NCBI GenBank assembly: GCA_012961565.1
Contig: DTZC01000167.1
Coordinates: forward strand, 1-11,575
Reading direction: 5' to 3'
Origin: Dehalococcoidia bacterium
Lineage (GTDB): Bacteria > Chloroflexota > Dehalococcoidia > GIF9 > UBA5629
DNA: 11,575 bases
Numbering within the stretch: the first letter of the stretch is position 1; each line of letters opens with the position of its first letter. This document shows positions 1 to 9,716 of this stretch, piece after piece. The notes beneath the pieces were generated by a model. It did no database searches, was not told where the DNA came from, and was given only the letters and a program-made list of their open reading frames with translations. Both the position numbers and the translations under genes were made by a program.

Positions 1-563
1 AACAGGTGTTCCTAGTTCCACTTCTGATCGGTACTGATGGCAACCAGAAGATGAGCAAGAGCTTGGGCAACTATATCGGCATTGATGAACCGCCGAAGGA
101 AATCTATGGCAAGGTCATGTCAATTCCTGACAGTCTCATCATTGATTATCTGGAATTGGTGACTGATGTCCCAGATGATGAGGTTCGCCAATTTAAGCAG
201 CAGATGGCTAGCGGGTCGATAAATCCTATGGTTGTCAAGAAGCGGTTGGCTTACGAAATAGTTGCCCAATTCCATGGTGCTGAAGCTGCCCGAGAAGCTG
301 AGGGCTATTTTGCCCGGGTGTTTCAGAAAGGCGAAGCCCCGGAGGAGGTTGTGCCTCTAAAAACACCAATCAATCTCAGGGGTACACTTACAGCTGAGTT
401 AACTAAGGCGGGCTTGACCAAAAGCCGCTCAGAAGCGAGGCGCCTCCTAGCTCAGGGTGCTATTGAAAAGGATGGTCAGCCGGTTACCGAGGATTTAGAT
501 ATGTCCAAGGAGCCACCGGGTCAGATAATCAAGGTAGGGAAGCGTCGCTTTGCTTCTACTTGA
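1..563 (+). CDS. tyrS: Tyrosyl-tRNA synthetase, C-terminal part (5' end outside window)
   Basis: This is the last roughly 186 codons of a class I tyrosyl-tRNA synthetase, which activates tyrosine with ATP and loads it onto tRNA-Tyr in the cytoplasm. The reading frame is already open at the window edge (first full codon at position 3), so the start lies upstream. The KMSKS ATP-binding loop is visible at 48-62, in the setting DGNQKMSKSLGN that is typical of TyrS. The C-terminal 60 or so residues (about 375-560) form an S4-type RNA-binding domain with the pattern LTKSRSEARRLLAQGAI, which separates TyrS from TrpS. The catalytic HIGH motif is expected upstream and cannot be seen. The stop is TGA at 561-563. 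The next gene starts 41 nt downstream on the same strand, so the two are probably cotranscribed. Confidence 0.95.
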   Translation, partial: QVFLVPLLIGTDGNQKMSKSLGNYIGIDEPPKEIYGKVMSIPDSLIIDYLELVTDVPDDEVRQFKQQMASGSINPMVVKKRLAYEIVAQFHGAEAAREAEGYFARVFQKGEAPEEVVPLKTPINLRGTLTAELTKAGLTKSRSEARRLLAQGAIEKDGQPVTEDLDMSKEPPGQIIKVGKRRFAST

Positions 564-604
564 CTTGTGACAAAAGAAGAAAGAAAAGAGAACGGAGGTA
601 AAAC

Positions 605-1687
605 ATGCAGCAGTTGCGAATACCCGGTCCCACCCCATGTCCCCCTGACATTCTGAAAGCTATCAGTCGACAGATGATAAATCACCGCGGTAAAGAGTTT
701 GCCGAGATTATCCATGATGTCACAGCCAAGCTGAAAGAGGTCTTCCAGACGAAAAATGATGTTTTTGTGCTTACCAGTTCGGGCACTGGTGGCATGGAGG
801 CAGCAGTTGTTAACACTCTGTCACCTGGAGACAAGGTTTTGGCTACCTGCTGCGGCTTTTTTGGAGACCGGTTTGCCGAAATTGCCAGAGTCTACGGTGC
901 CGCAGTCAAATGCCTTGATTTTGAGTGGGGCAAGCCGGTTGACCCAGATGCTGTTCGCAAGGCTTTGAAAGATGATCCTGGAGTTAAGGCAGTGTTAGTG
1001 ACCCATAACGAGACCTCAACCGGTGTTACTAACGACCTGAAATCAATCAGTACTATCGCCAAGGAATTTGACAAACTAATTTTAGTTGATGCTATCAGTG
1101 GGCTAGGGTCTATTGACTTACCTGTCGATAGCTGGCAGTGTGATGTGGTGGTCACAGCCTCACAGAAGGGCTGGATGGTGCCACCGGGATTGGCGATGGT
1201 TAGTGTGAGTGAGAAGGCCTGGCAGGCTCATGCTAAGGCAAGCATGCCGCGATATTACTGGGATTTCACATCAGCCAAAAACTATTTGGAGAAAGGACAG
1301 ACACCGACAACGCCGGCTGTTTCCGTATTCTTTGGACTAGCTGTGGCATTGGATATGATGCTGGCTGAGGGCTTGCCCAATCTCTTCGCCCGCCATGCCA
1401 GAATAGCTGCCCTGGCTCGAGATGGCGTCAAGTCCCTGGGATTGTCTATATTCCCAGAGGAACGGTATGCTTCGGACACTGTAACTGCAATCAGAGCTGC
1501 AGATAAGCTGGATGTTTTCAAGCTACTGAAGTTGCTCAGAGAGAAACATGGTGTGGTTCTGGCTGGCGGACAGGGTAGTCTGGCAGGGAAAATATTTCGT
1601 ATCGGTCACCTTGGTTGGATTACAGAAAGCGACATCAAACAGGTTCTACATGCCATAGGTGAAGTCATACCGCAGGCAAGTTCGTAG
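605..1687 (+). CDS. Class V PLP aminotransferase (serine-pyruvate/alanine-glyoxylate type; possible phosphoserine transaminase)
   Basis: A 360-residue fold-type I, class V aminotransferase of the serine-pyruvate/alanine-glyoxylate branch. The ATG at 605 follows GGAGGT (594-599) at a 5-nt spacing. Visible signatures are TSSGTGGMEA (58-67, phosphate-binding turn), VDAISGLGS (161-169, with Asp162 expected to contact the PLP pyridine nitrogen), the Schiff-base lysine Lys188 in TASQKGWMVPPG, and Arg332 in FRIGHLG, expected to bind substrate carboxylate. The length is normal for the family. Its place directly before serA, 54 nt away, suggests it aminates 3-phosphohydroxypyruvate to phosphoserine, or serves serine-glyoxylate exchange. 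No serC-type gene is in the window. The family is certain. The substrate is inferred from context only. Confidence 0.9.
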   Translation: MQQLRIPGPTPCPPDILKAISRQMINHRGKEFAEIIHDVTAKLKEVFQTKNDVFVLTSSGTGGMEAAVVNTLSPGDKVLATCCGFFGDRFAEIARVYGAAVKCLDFEWGKPVDPDAVRKALKDDPGVKAVLVTHNETSTGVTNDLKSISTIAKEFDKLILVDAISGLGSIDLPVDSWQCDVVVTASQKGWMVPPGLAMVSVSEKAWQAHAKASMPRYYWDFTSAKNYLEKGQTPTTPAVSVFFGLAVALDMMLAEGLPNLFARHARIAALARDGVKSLGLSIFPEERYASDTVTAIRAADKLDVFKLLKLLREKHGVVLAGGQGSLAGKIFRIGHLGWITESDIKQVLHAIGEVIPQASS

Positions 1688-1726
1688 GCTGATTTAACCT
1701 GTGTGGGCTCGGCCTTTGGGACCATC

Positions 1727-1732
1727 GGGAGG
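1727..1732 (+). promoter_or_regulatory. Shine-Dalgarno site that fixes the serA start
   Basis: GGGAGG lies 9 nt before the GTG at 1742. The alternative in-frame GTG at 1703 has no comparable purine tract and would add 13 residues that do not resemble a SerA N-terminus, so 1742 is preferred. An in-frame TTG at 1734 is too close to the site. Confidence 0.65.
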
Positions 1733-1741
1733 TTGATTACC

Positions 1742-3316
1742 GTGAAAATTCTTATTACTGAGCCGGTAGCGAATGAGGGAATAGAGGCTCTTAAACACCA
1801 GGCTGAAGTCGATGTTAAATTGGGGCTCAAGCCTGAAGAGCTTAAAGAGATAATCAGCGACTATGAGGCATTGATAGTCCGTAGTGAGACCAAAGCTACT
1901 GCTGATATTATTCAGGCTGGAAGAAAGCTTCAAGTCATTGCTCGGGCTGGTGTTGGGCTAGATAATATTGATGTTGCTGCAGCTACTCGCCAAGGGATTG
2001 TGGTGGTGAATGCGCCTACAGGCAATACCATAGCTGCTGCCGAACACACTATCGCCTTGATGCTAGCTCTTGCCCGCCATATTCCTCAAGCTAACACTAA
2101 GCTCAAATCTGGAGTCTGGCAGCGGAGTGAATACATGGGTGTTGAGCTCAAGAACAAGACCCTGGGGATCATCGGTCTGGGCAATGTAGGCTCTGAGGTT
2201 GCCCGCCGGGCGCAAGCTTTCGAAATGCGACTCATTGCCTATGACCCGTTTGTCTCTGTCGATTACGCCCGCGGTGTTAAAGTGGAGCTGGTCTCTTTTG
2301 ACCAATTGCTACGGGAATCTGATTTCATCACTCTCCATCTGCCGCTAACTTCAGACACCAGACGCTTTATCGGCGCTAAAGAACTGAGCAAGGTGAAGTC
2401 GACAGTGCGAATTATCAACTGCGCCCGCGGCGAGCTTATCGATGAGGAAGCCCTGTTCAAGGCTGTTGAAGCAGGGAAAGTAGCTGGTGCTGCCATCGAC
2501 GTCTTTACCACTGAGCCGGTCACTGATAGCATACTCTTCAAAAGTGACAAAATTATTGTTACCCCCCATCTCGGTGCTGCTACTAGCGAGGCGCAGGCAA
2601 CTGTTGCCCTTGAGGTTGCAGAGCAGGTTATGGCAGTATTGAGAGGACAACCTGCTAGATACGCTGTGAATGCGCCTCAGATTCCCTCGGAGCTATTGAC
2701 TGTGTTGGCTCCGTTTATGCAGGTCGCTTCTACTCTAGGTAGCCTGGCTAGGCAGCTGATGGAAGGGCAGATAAATAGTATCCGTATCAAGTACAGCGGC
2801 GAAATCGCTAACTATGATACCAGCGCTATTAAGGCATCTGTCATAGGTGGTTTGTTGGAGGGAATAAGCGAAGAAAGAGTGAATATAGTCAATGCCACTA
2901 TGATAGCTACCCAGCGCGGCATCAAAATTATAGAGCAGAAAGAGACCACCTGTGAGAACTATGCCAGCTTGATTACTGTGGAAGTTGTCACCGACGCTGG
3001 CATCACTGTGGTCGCCGGTACAGTACTCCGTGGAGAGACTCACATTGTCAGAGTAAATGATTTCTGGCCTGACATCATACCCACCGGTGGTTACTTCTTG
3101 TTCAGTGACCATCGCGACCGCCCCGGGCTGATTGGTGCTGTAGGTACTATAACTGGCAAAGCAGATATAAATATCAGTTCCATGCAGTTAGCACGTCTCC
3201 AGCCCAGGGGTCCTGCCCTTATGATTTTGGCTCTGGATGAGCCTCTTCCTGAGGAGCAAAAACAGGAAATTCTGGCTATCCCCGATGTCTATACCGCCAA
3301 ATTGGTGAAACTATAA
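1742..3316 (+). CDS. serA: D-3-phosphoglycerate dehydrogenase, long form with ASB and ACT domains
   Basis: A 524-residue NAD-dependent dehydrogenase that oxidises 3-phosphoglycerate to 3-phosphohydroxypyruvate, the first step of phosphorylated serine synthesis. The GTG start gives MKILITEPV, a normal SerA N-terminus. Visible features are the NAD-binding GLGNVG (about 145-150) followed by the DP of the Rossmann strand, and the catalytic set Arg229 (CARGE), Glu258 (TTEP) and His276 (PHLGAAT). A middle ASB-like domain spans about 310-445. A C-terminal ACT domain from about 452 opens with DHRDRPGLIGAVGT. This long architecture matches the type of Bacillus, mycobacteria and human PHGDH rather than the short form. 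The ACT domain is the usual site of serine feedback inhibition, which is inferred here and not shown. It lies 54 nt after the aminotransferase gene and is probably in the same operon. Confidence 0.95.
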   Translation: MKILITEPVANEGIEALKHQAEVDVKLGLKPEELKEIISDYEALIVRSETKATADIIQAGRKLQVIARAGVGLDNIDVAAATRQGIVVVNAPTGNTIAAAEHTIALMLALARHIPQANTKLKSGVWQRSEYMGVELKNKTLGIIGLGNVGSEVARRAQAFEMRLIAYDPFVSVDYARGVKVELVSFDQLLRESDFITLHLPLTSDTRRFIGAKELSKVKSTVRIINCARGELIDEEALFKAVEAGKVAGAAIDVFTTEPVTDSILFKSDKIIVTPHLGAATSEAQATVALEVAEQVMAVLRGQPARYAVNAPQIPSELLTVLAPFMQVASTLGSLARQLMEGQINSIRIKYSGEIANYDTSAIKASVIGGLLEGISEERVNIVNATMIATQRGIKIIEQKETTCENYASLITVEVVTDAGITVVAGTVLRGETHIVRVNDFWPDIIPTGGYFLFSDHRDRPGLIGAVGTITGKADINISSMQLARLQPRGPALMILALDEPLPEEQKQEILAIPDVYTAKLVKL

Positions 3317-3448
3317 AGCTACCTTGGTATTTCCCGGGATACAGGCAACGTATGGTGGAGACAGCGTAGCCTCAATTCATCCTCTAAGCTTCTTAAGGCA
3401 GCAGCAAATTGCATTACCTAAATGACTATACGAAGTTACTACGGGCTA

Positions 3449-3477
3449 TTTATTCCAGTTACAAAAAGTGGTATATT
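3449..3477 (+). promoter_or_regulatory. Candidate extended -10 promoter for the GGDEF gene
   Basis: TGgTATATT (3469-3477) fits an extended -10 element. A weak -35, TTTATT (3449-3454), lies 17 nt upstream of it. A start near 3484 would give a leader of about 50 nt before the ATG at 3535. The rest of the 218-nt gap after serA shows no clear hairpin terminator. Confidence 0.45.
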
Positions 3478-3534
3478 ATGTCAACACTGAATTAGGTGGC
3501 TTTTTGTGAGAAGATAAGGTGACGAGGGTCTACA

Positions 3535-4839
3535 ATGTTGGAAGCAGATGAAGAGGATAGGTTTGAACGGGGCGAACCGGCAGAGCTGGCGGAAGCCATA
3601 GTCCGCTGTGCTGGGGTGGGGATTTACATCGTCCAGGACGGAAGGTTTAAGTTCGTCAGCTTGCTTTTTCAGGAGCTATCAGGATACGCAGAGCACGAGT
3701 TGCTGGGGACGTATTGTCTCGACTTTGTTCATCCAGAAGATAGAGAAGCGGTGAGGAGCAATGCTGTAGCTTGCTTGAAGGGCCGCAGTTCCCTTCCTTA
3801 TGAGTACAGGTTCGTCAAGAAAAACGGCGACATAATATGGGTGTTGGAGAGGGTTACCTCCATTGAGTATGGAGGAAAGCGTGCCACTCTAGGCAGCTTC
3901 ATGGATATAACCAAGTATAAGGAACTGCAAGAGGCATTAGCACGTTCCGAGCAGAGATACCGAACTATCCTGGAGGAAATACAGGATGCCTATTTTGAGG
4001 TAGACCTTGCTGGTAATATAGTTTTTGCTAACGATTCAGCTTGCCATCATCTGGGGTACTCTAGAGAGGACTTGATAGGAATGAATTACCGGGCGTTCAT
4101 TGCTGACGAAGATGTCGATGCTGTGTATCAGGCATTCAACCGTGTTTACCGAACCGGTGAGCCGTCAAGAGGTTTCGGTTACCGAATAATTCGCAAGGAT
4201 GGGAGTACAAGATTTGCTGAAATCTCGGTCTCTCTTTTGAAGAATGCCAATGGCGATGTCATAGGGTTTCGGGGTATTGGTCGGGATATCACTGAGTACA
4301 AGCAGTTGGAGCAAAAACTGGCTGATATCGCCACGCATGATTCCTTAACGGGTTTGCCCAATCGCATATTATTGAATGACCGCATAGCTGTGGGGCTGGC
4401 TCAGGCGGAGCGCAGTGGCAGCAAGCTGGCGGTGATGATGCTTGACCTAGACCGATTTAAGGATGTAAACGACACTTTGGGGCACAGTGTGGGCGATAAC
4501 TTGTTAAAAGCCGTTGCCGAGCGATTGCAGAGTCTAGTGCGCAAAACTGACACGGTCGCCCGCTTGGGTGGTGACGAATTTGTCTTGGTGCTGCCACAAA
4601 TTTCTCAATTGGAAGATGCTATAAAGATTGCCCAGAAAGTCCTGAAAGCTATTCGAAAGCCCTTTACGCTGAATGGTTATGACCTCTGCATAACGACCAG
4701 TATCGGTATTGCTGTTTATCCTGAGGACGGTAAAGACGTCGATGCTCTGCTCAAGAATGCCGACATTGCCATGTACTGGGCCAAAGAGCAGGGGCGGGAC
4801 GCCTATGAAATCTATTGGGACAACGGAGCAAGGAGATAA
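3535..4839 (+). CDS. PAS-PAS-GGDEF diguanylate cyclase (soluble sensor)
   Basis: A 434-residue signalling protein predicted to join two GTP into cyclic di-GMP. The first PAS domain covers about 17-130 and ends in the PAC-like SFMDITKYKELQ. The second covers about 136-258 and ends in GIGRDITEYKQLEQ. A short linker joins it to the GGDEF domain at about 262-430. The catalytic signature is intact as GGDEF (345-349), with DLDRFKDVNDTLGH (304-317) as the metal- and GTP-binding region. RKTD (336-339) lies exactly five residues before GGDEF, the position of the RxxD product-inhibition site, so feedback control is likely. I see no membrane segment or signal peptide, so the sensor is cytoplasmic and its ligand is unknown. 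The ATG follows GAGGG (3524-3528). The gene stands alone and converges with the DUF1015 gene, 24 nt between stops. Confidence 0.93.
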   Translation: MLEADEEDRFERGEPAELAEAIVRCAGVGIYIVQDGRFKFVSLLFQELSGYAEHELLGTYCLDFVHPEDREAVRSNAVACLKGRSSLPYEYRFVKKNGDIIWVLERVTSIEYGGKRATLGSFMDITKYKELQEALARSEQRYRTILEEIQDAYFEVDLAGNIVFANDSACHHLGYSREDLIGMNYRAFIADEDVDAVYQAFNRVYRTGEPSRGFGYRIIRKDGSTRFAEISVSLLKNANGDVIGFRGIGRDITEYKQLEQKLADIATHDSLTGLPNRILLNDRIAVGLAQAERSGSKLAVMMLDLDRFKDVNDTLGHSVGDNLLKAVAERLQSLVRKTDTVARLGGDEFVLVLPQISQLEDAIKIAQKVLKAIRKPFTLNGYDLCITTSIGIAVYPEDGKDVDALLKNADIAMYWAKEQGRDAYEIYWDNGARR

Positions 4840-4863
4840 TGACAGCTAGTTTGGTGTACCTGG

Positions 4864-6144
4864 TCATAAAATGCCTTCCAACCGGTTGATGACCAGACCG
4901 GTTGGTAATTTGGGGTGGAAATATGTTGACTTCCCAGGCATCCTGTCATTAGCATCAGCGATTGTTTTGATGGTTGTTACTGGGATGGGGTTAAGCAAAA
5001 AAGCGAGCTGATATTCACCCCTTTCGACTAAGTGATAAGCTTCTACTGGATTGGGGGTATAAGCAACACTGCTGCTGCTCTCCCACGTGTTCAGCCAGTC
5101 GATAAGCAGATGCTGGACAATACTCACGTCCAGCCTTTTGTAAGCAGATGAGTGGTCTCCAGGCAGCATTTCTTGGAGCCTCGCTGGCTGCTGGGACCTC
5201 AGAATAACCATATTCCCCGGCTCCAGCCCCAATACCCTCGTGACTGCATCTCGAGTACTATCGAGATGGGTCTGGTCTATGGAAACAACCTCTACTTCGA
5301 AAAAAGATTCTATCCGTTTTTTCAGTTCACCCACCGTCCTAGAAGATAGCCCACGTATCAGACGGTGGACAGGGAGCACTATGAGTCCGGGGTCAGAAAA
5401 GCTCACCAGTGTCATCATAATGAAGTTGAAAGCCTCGTTACCGTTTGATGAGCCATCTTGCCGTCTTTCATCGCGGTAGGCTAGAGCTGTTTCATACCGA
5501 TGGTGTCCATCGGCGATATAGATGGGCTTGGAGGCTAAGAAATGGCTGACTCTCTGGACAAATTCAGGTTCGTTAGCCATCCAGAGCTTATGGGTTTCGT
5601 TGGCATTAGCGACATCGATTACTGGTTTGCGGCTGGTCTGAGAAATAAGGAGTTTGTTAACTCTCTGTCCCGGGTCATCATAGAGCCCGAGAAGTGGACT
5701 GAAGTTGGCGGCACAGGCTCGCATTAAGTCCAGACGGTCGCTCTTAATTCCAGGGACGGTATTTTCATGAGGCAGTATGATTTTCTTTTCCCATGGCTCC
5801 AGTCGGACACGAGCTATCAGTCCCAAACGTTTTCTCCTTACATTTTGGAAGGTAAAACTTTGTTCATGGATATAGAAGGAAGGTACATGGTCGATTATCA
5901 GTACCCTGTCTTTCAGCCATTGGTTAAAAATTGCATTGGTGCGAGCATGTTTGTTAGCGGTCTGCGTGTCTTCAGGAAATTCCATGGCGTGCTCAAGGCG
6001 TACCGCATTGTACTGGCTTTTCTGGTAGTAAGCTTTCTGTTCTTGCGCTGAAATGATGTCATACGGGGGACAGATGACCGAAGCTATGTCATTGACGATT
6101 TCCGGGTTATAGCGTACTCCTGAAAAAGGACAGATTTCGGCCAA
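4864..6144 (-). CDS. DUF1015 family protein with DGHHR motif, function unsettled
   Basis: A 426-residue member of the DUF1015 (COG4198-type) family. Family signatures that I recognise are CPPYDII (25-31), LPHENT (124-129), the central ADGHHRYETA (211-220), and the C-terminal KSTYFHPKLPTGLV (405-418). No signal peptide or membrane helix is seen. The start is TTG at 6144, chosen because AGGAGGA (6151-6157) lies 6 nt upstream and the next residues are family-like. It follows purL on the same strand after a 159-nt gap and converges on the GGDEF gene. DUF1015 has no function that I can state as established. The DGHHR signature resembles the GxHR-like phosphate-binding motif of ParB/sulfiredoxin-fold proteins, a fold that includes the free-serine kinases SerK and SbnI. 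Together with nearby serA this allows a serine-linked role, which is speculation. Confidence 0.88.
   Translation of the reverse strand: MAEICPFSGVRYNPEIVNDIASVICPPYDIISAQEQKAYYQKSQYNAVRLEHAMEFPEDTQTANKHARTNAIFNQWLKDRVLIIDHVPSFYIHEQSFTFQNVRRKRLGLIARVRLEPWEKKIILPHENTVPGIKSDRLDLMRACAANFSPLLGLYDDPGQRVNKLLISQTSRKPVIDVANANETHKLWMANEPEFVQRVSHFLASKPIYIADGHHRYETALAYRDERRQDGSSNGNEAFNFIMMTLVSFSDPGLIVLPVHRLIRGLSSRTVGELKKRIESFFEVEVVSIDQTHLDSTRDAVTRVLGLEPGNMVILRSQQPARLQEMLPGDHSSAYKRLDVSIVQHLLIDWLNTWESSSSVAYTPNPVEAYHLVERGEYQLAFLLNPIPVTTIKTIADANDRMPGKSTYFHPKLPTGLVINRLEGIL
4878..4905 (-). repeat. Perfect 9-bp inverted repeat in the 3' end of the DUF1015 gene
   Basis: CCAACCGGT (4878-4886) and ACCGGTTGG (4897-4905) are exact reverse complements around a 10-nt loop. 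The structure lies in the last codons of the DUF1015 gene, about 40 nt past the stop of the converging GGDEF gene. There is no T-run on either side, so it is not a classical intrinsic terminator, but it could slow or stop transcription or protect 3' ends in both directions. The repeat is seen directly. The role is inferred. Confidence 0.5.
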
Positions 6145-6150
6145 GTCAGT

Positions 6151-6157
6151 TCCTCCT
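6151..6157 (-). promoter_or_regulatory. Strong Shine-Dalgarno site selecting a TTG start
   Basis: Read on the minus strand, AGGAGGA sits 6 nt before the TTG at 6144 and is among the best ribosome-binding sites in the window. It supports a TTG start for the DUF1015 gene. Confidence 0.7.
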
Positions 6158-6303
6158 AGAGTTCACCATTATTGTTGGTTCTTGTGCCTGCGGTCTCCCC
6201 ATTTATCTGCCGCTTCTGGTTTGCTACCGATGGGTGAATGTGCCTATATCTCATCGGGATAAAAGGGCAAGGGAGCATCCCACTCCTAAGTGTCTTAACT
6301 ATT

Positions 6304-8482
<2,179 letters not shown>

Positions 8483-8508
<26 letters not shown>

Positions 8509-9181
8509 TTATCGACTCCCAGATTATATTGCCATCGCTACTGCCCAGAATTGCCTCACAGGCACGTTCCGGATGGGGCATCATGCCCAAAACGTTACCT
8601 CTTTTGTTGGTAATGCCGGCAATGTTATGTAAGGAACCGTTTGGGTTAGCAGCATCTGTAACCTCACCGGCTGGAGTACAGTAGCGAAAAATGACACGTT
8701 TATTAGCCTCTAGCTCAGCTAGGGTAGCGCTGTCAGCATAATATCTACCTTCGTAGTGAGAAATAGGAATCTTAAGCACTTGCCCGTTTTGACATTGGAT
8801 TGTAAAAGGCGATTGATTATTTTCCGCCTTGAGGTATACCCATTGGCAGCGGTATTCCAGGTGGTCATTGCGCAGCAGCGCTCCAGGGAGGAGTCCAGAC
8901 TCGCATAGTATTTGAAAGCCATTGCAAATTCCGATGACCAGCTTTCCTTGTGAGGCAAAGGCTTCGAGCGATGTCATTACCGGGGAAAAACGAGCAATCG
9001 CCCCGGGACGCAGGTAATCGCCATATGAGAAGCCACCGGGCAGGATGAGGCAATCATAGTGGGAGAGGTCAGCCTCCTTATGCCAGATATAGTCTACCTC
9101 CTGCCTTAAGACGTTTTTGAGGGCATAATAACAGTCCCTCTCACTCCAGGTTCCAGGAAAAACGATGATGCCGAATTTCAT
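8483..9181 (-). CDS. purQ: Phosphoribosylformylglycinamidine synthase subunit I (glutaminase)
   Basis: A 232-residue class I glutamine amidotransferase that hydrolyses glutamine and passes ammonia to PurL. The nucleophile is Cys86 in GICNGFQIL. The other catalytic residues are His203 and Glu205 in [24 protein letters not shown] (47-60) is the usual PurQ oxyanion-side loop. The length fits the stand-alone PurQ family. The ATG at 9181 is preceded by a modest AGGA about 8 nt upstream. The purL start lies inside its 3' end. Upstream, a hairpin followed by six Ts ends only 15 nt before the start codon, so expression is either driven by a promoter overlapping that hairpin or controlled by read-through. 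Confidence 0.96.
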
Positions 9182-9196
9182 TTATCATGTCCTGCT

Positions 9197-9227
9197 AAAA
9201 AAGCTGGCGGCACGGTGCATGCCGCCA
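9197..9227 (-). terminator. Intrinsic terminator-like hairpin directly before purQ
   Basis: On the minus strand TGGCGGCA pairs perfectly with TGCCGCCA (arms at 9220-9227 and 9205-9212 in plus coordinates) around a 7-nt loop. A GC dinucleotide follows, and then six Ts (9197-9202). It lies 37 nt after the yqeY-like stop and 15 nt before the purQ ATG. It may end the rpsU-yqeY transcript, act as an attenuator for purQL, or form a 5'-terminal hairpin if the nearby candidate promoter is used. The structure is seen directly. Which role applies is open. Confidence 0.75.
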
Positions 9228-9232
9228 ACATT

Positions 9233-9260
9233 ATTTTAGGGAATAAGGAGGATAATTCAA
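9233..9260 (-). promoter_or_regulatory. Candidate promoter for purQL overlapping the hairpin region
   Basis: On the minus strand TTGAAT (9255-9260) and TAAAAT (9233-9238) are separated by 16 nt. The -35 matches the consensus at 4 of 6 positions and the -10 at 5 of 6. Initiation about 7 nt downstream would fall near 9226, at the first bases of the hairpin stem, so the purQ mRNA would begin with that stem-loop. No other promoter-like pair fits between the hairpin and purQ. Confidence 0.35.
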
Positions 9261-9263
9261 TAC

Positions 9264-9713
9264 CTAGGCAACACTCAGGAGTTCCGAGACAATGTCGCTT
9301 ACTTCCCGCCCTTGGGCTCTTCCCCTGAGTTGGGGCATCAGCTGGGACATGACTTTACCTTTGTCCTTCAGTCCTGTTGCCCCCAGTTCCTCAATGACTT
9401 TGCGTGCTGCAGCTATGATTTCCTCACGGCTCATCTGTTCAGGCATGTACTCCTCGAGTATTGCCAGCTCTGCCTTTTCATTGGCTACTAAGTCAGGCCG
9501 ATTACCTTTTGCGAAAGCTTCTATGCTCTCACGGCGCAGCTTAGCTTCTTTTTCCAAGACAGCCAGTATGCCGCTGTCTTCTAAACTTTTCTGCTGGGCA
9601 ATTTCGGCGTTTCTTATGCTGGCTAGGAGCATACGGAGCACTGAACACCGCAATTTGTCTTCTTTCCTGATCGCCTGTTCTAGGTCGCTTCTGATTCTTT
9701 GAGCCAGAGTCAT
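9264..9713 (-). CDS. yqeY: GatB/YqeY domain protein
   Basis: A 149-residue YqeY-type protein, which is the normal full length. It is largely alpha-helical and related to the C-terminal tail of GatB, the tRNA-dependent amidotransferase subunit. The N-terminal helical part runs MTLAQRIRSDLEQAIRKEDK, and LRMLLASIRNAEI and the later EEYMPEQMSREEI are typical of the family. The C-terminal part (about 100-149) ends in GRAQGREVSDIVSELL. The family is widespread, and tRNA binding is presumed from homology, but no precise cellular role can be stated. The ATG at 9713 lies 3 nt after the rpsU stop, so the pair is a tight operon and translation is probably coupled. rpsU-yqeY adjacency recurs in many bacteria. 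Confidence 0.92.
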   Translation of the reverse strand: MTLAQRIRSDLEQAIRKEDKLRCSVLRMLLASIRNAEIAQQKSLEDSGILAVLEKEAKLRRESIEAFAKGNRPDLVANEKAELAILEEYMPEQMSREEIIAAARKVIEELGATGLKDKGKVMSQLMPQLRGRAQGREVSDIVSELLSVA

Positions 9714-9716
9714 ATC

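Noticed and set aside
1703..1741. Upstream GTG start for serA
   Set aside because: The 13 extra residues do not fit SerA, and the GGGAGG before 1742 supports the later start.
2735..3112. 125-codon minus-strand frame inside serA
   Set aside because: It lies fully antisense to well-conserved SerA sequence and resembles no family. It is a shadow frame.
6227..6257. CCGATG/CATCGG inverted repeat between purL and the DUF1015 gene
   Set aside because: It is only a 6-bp stem with a 19-nt loop and no T-run. This is too weak to call a terminator or regulatory site.
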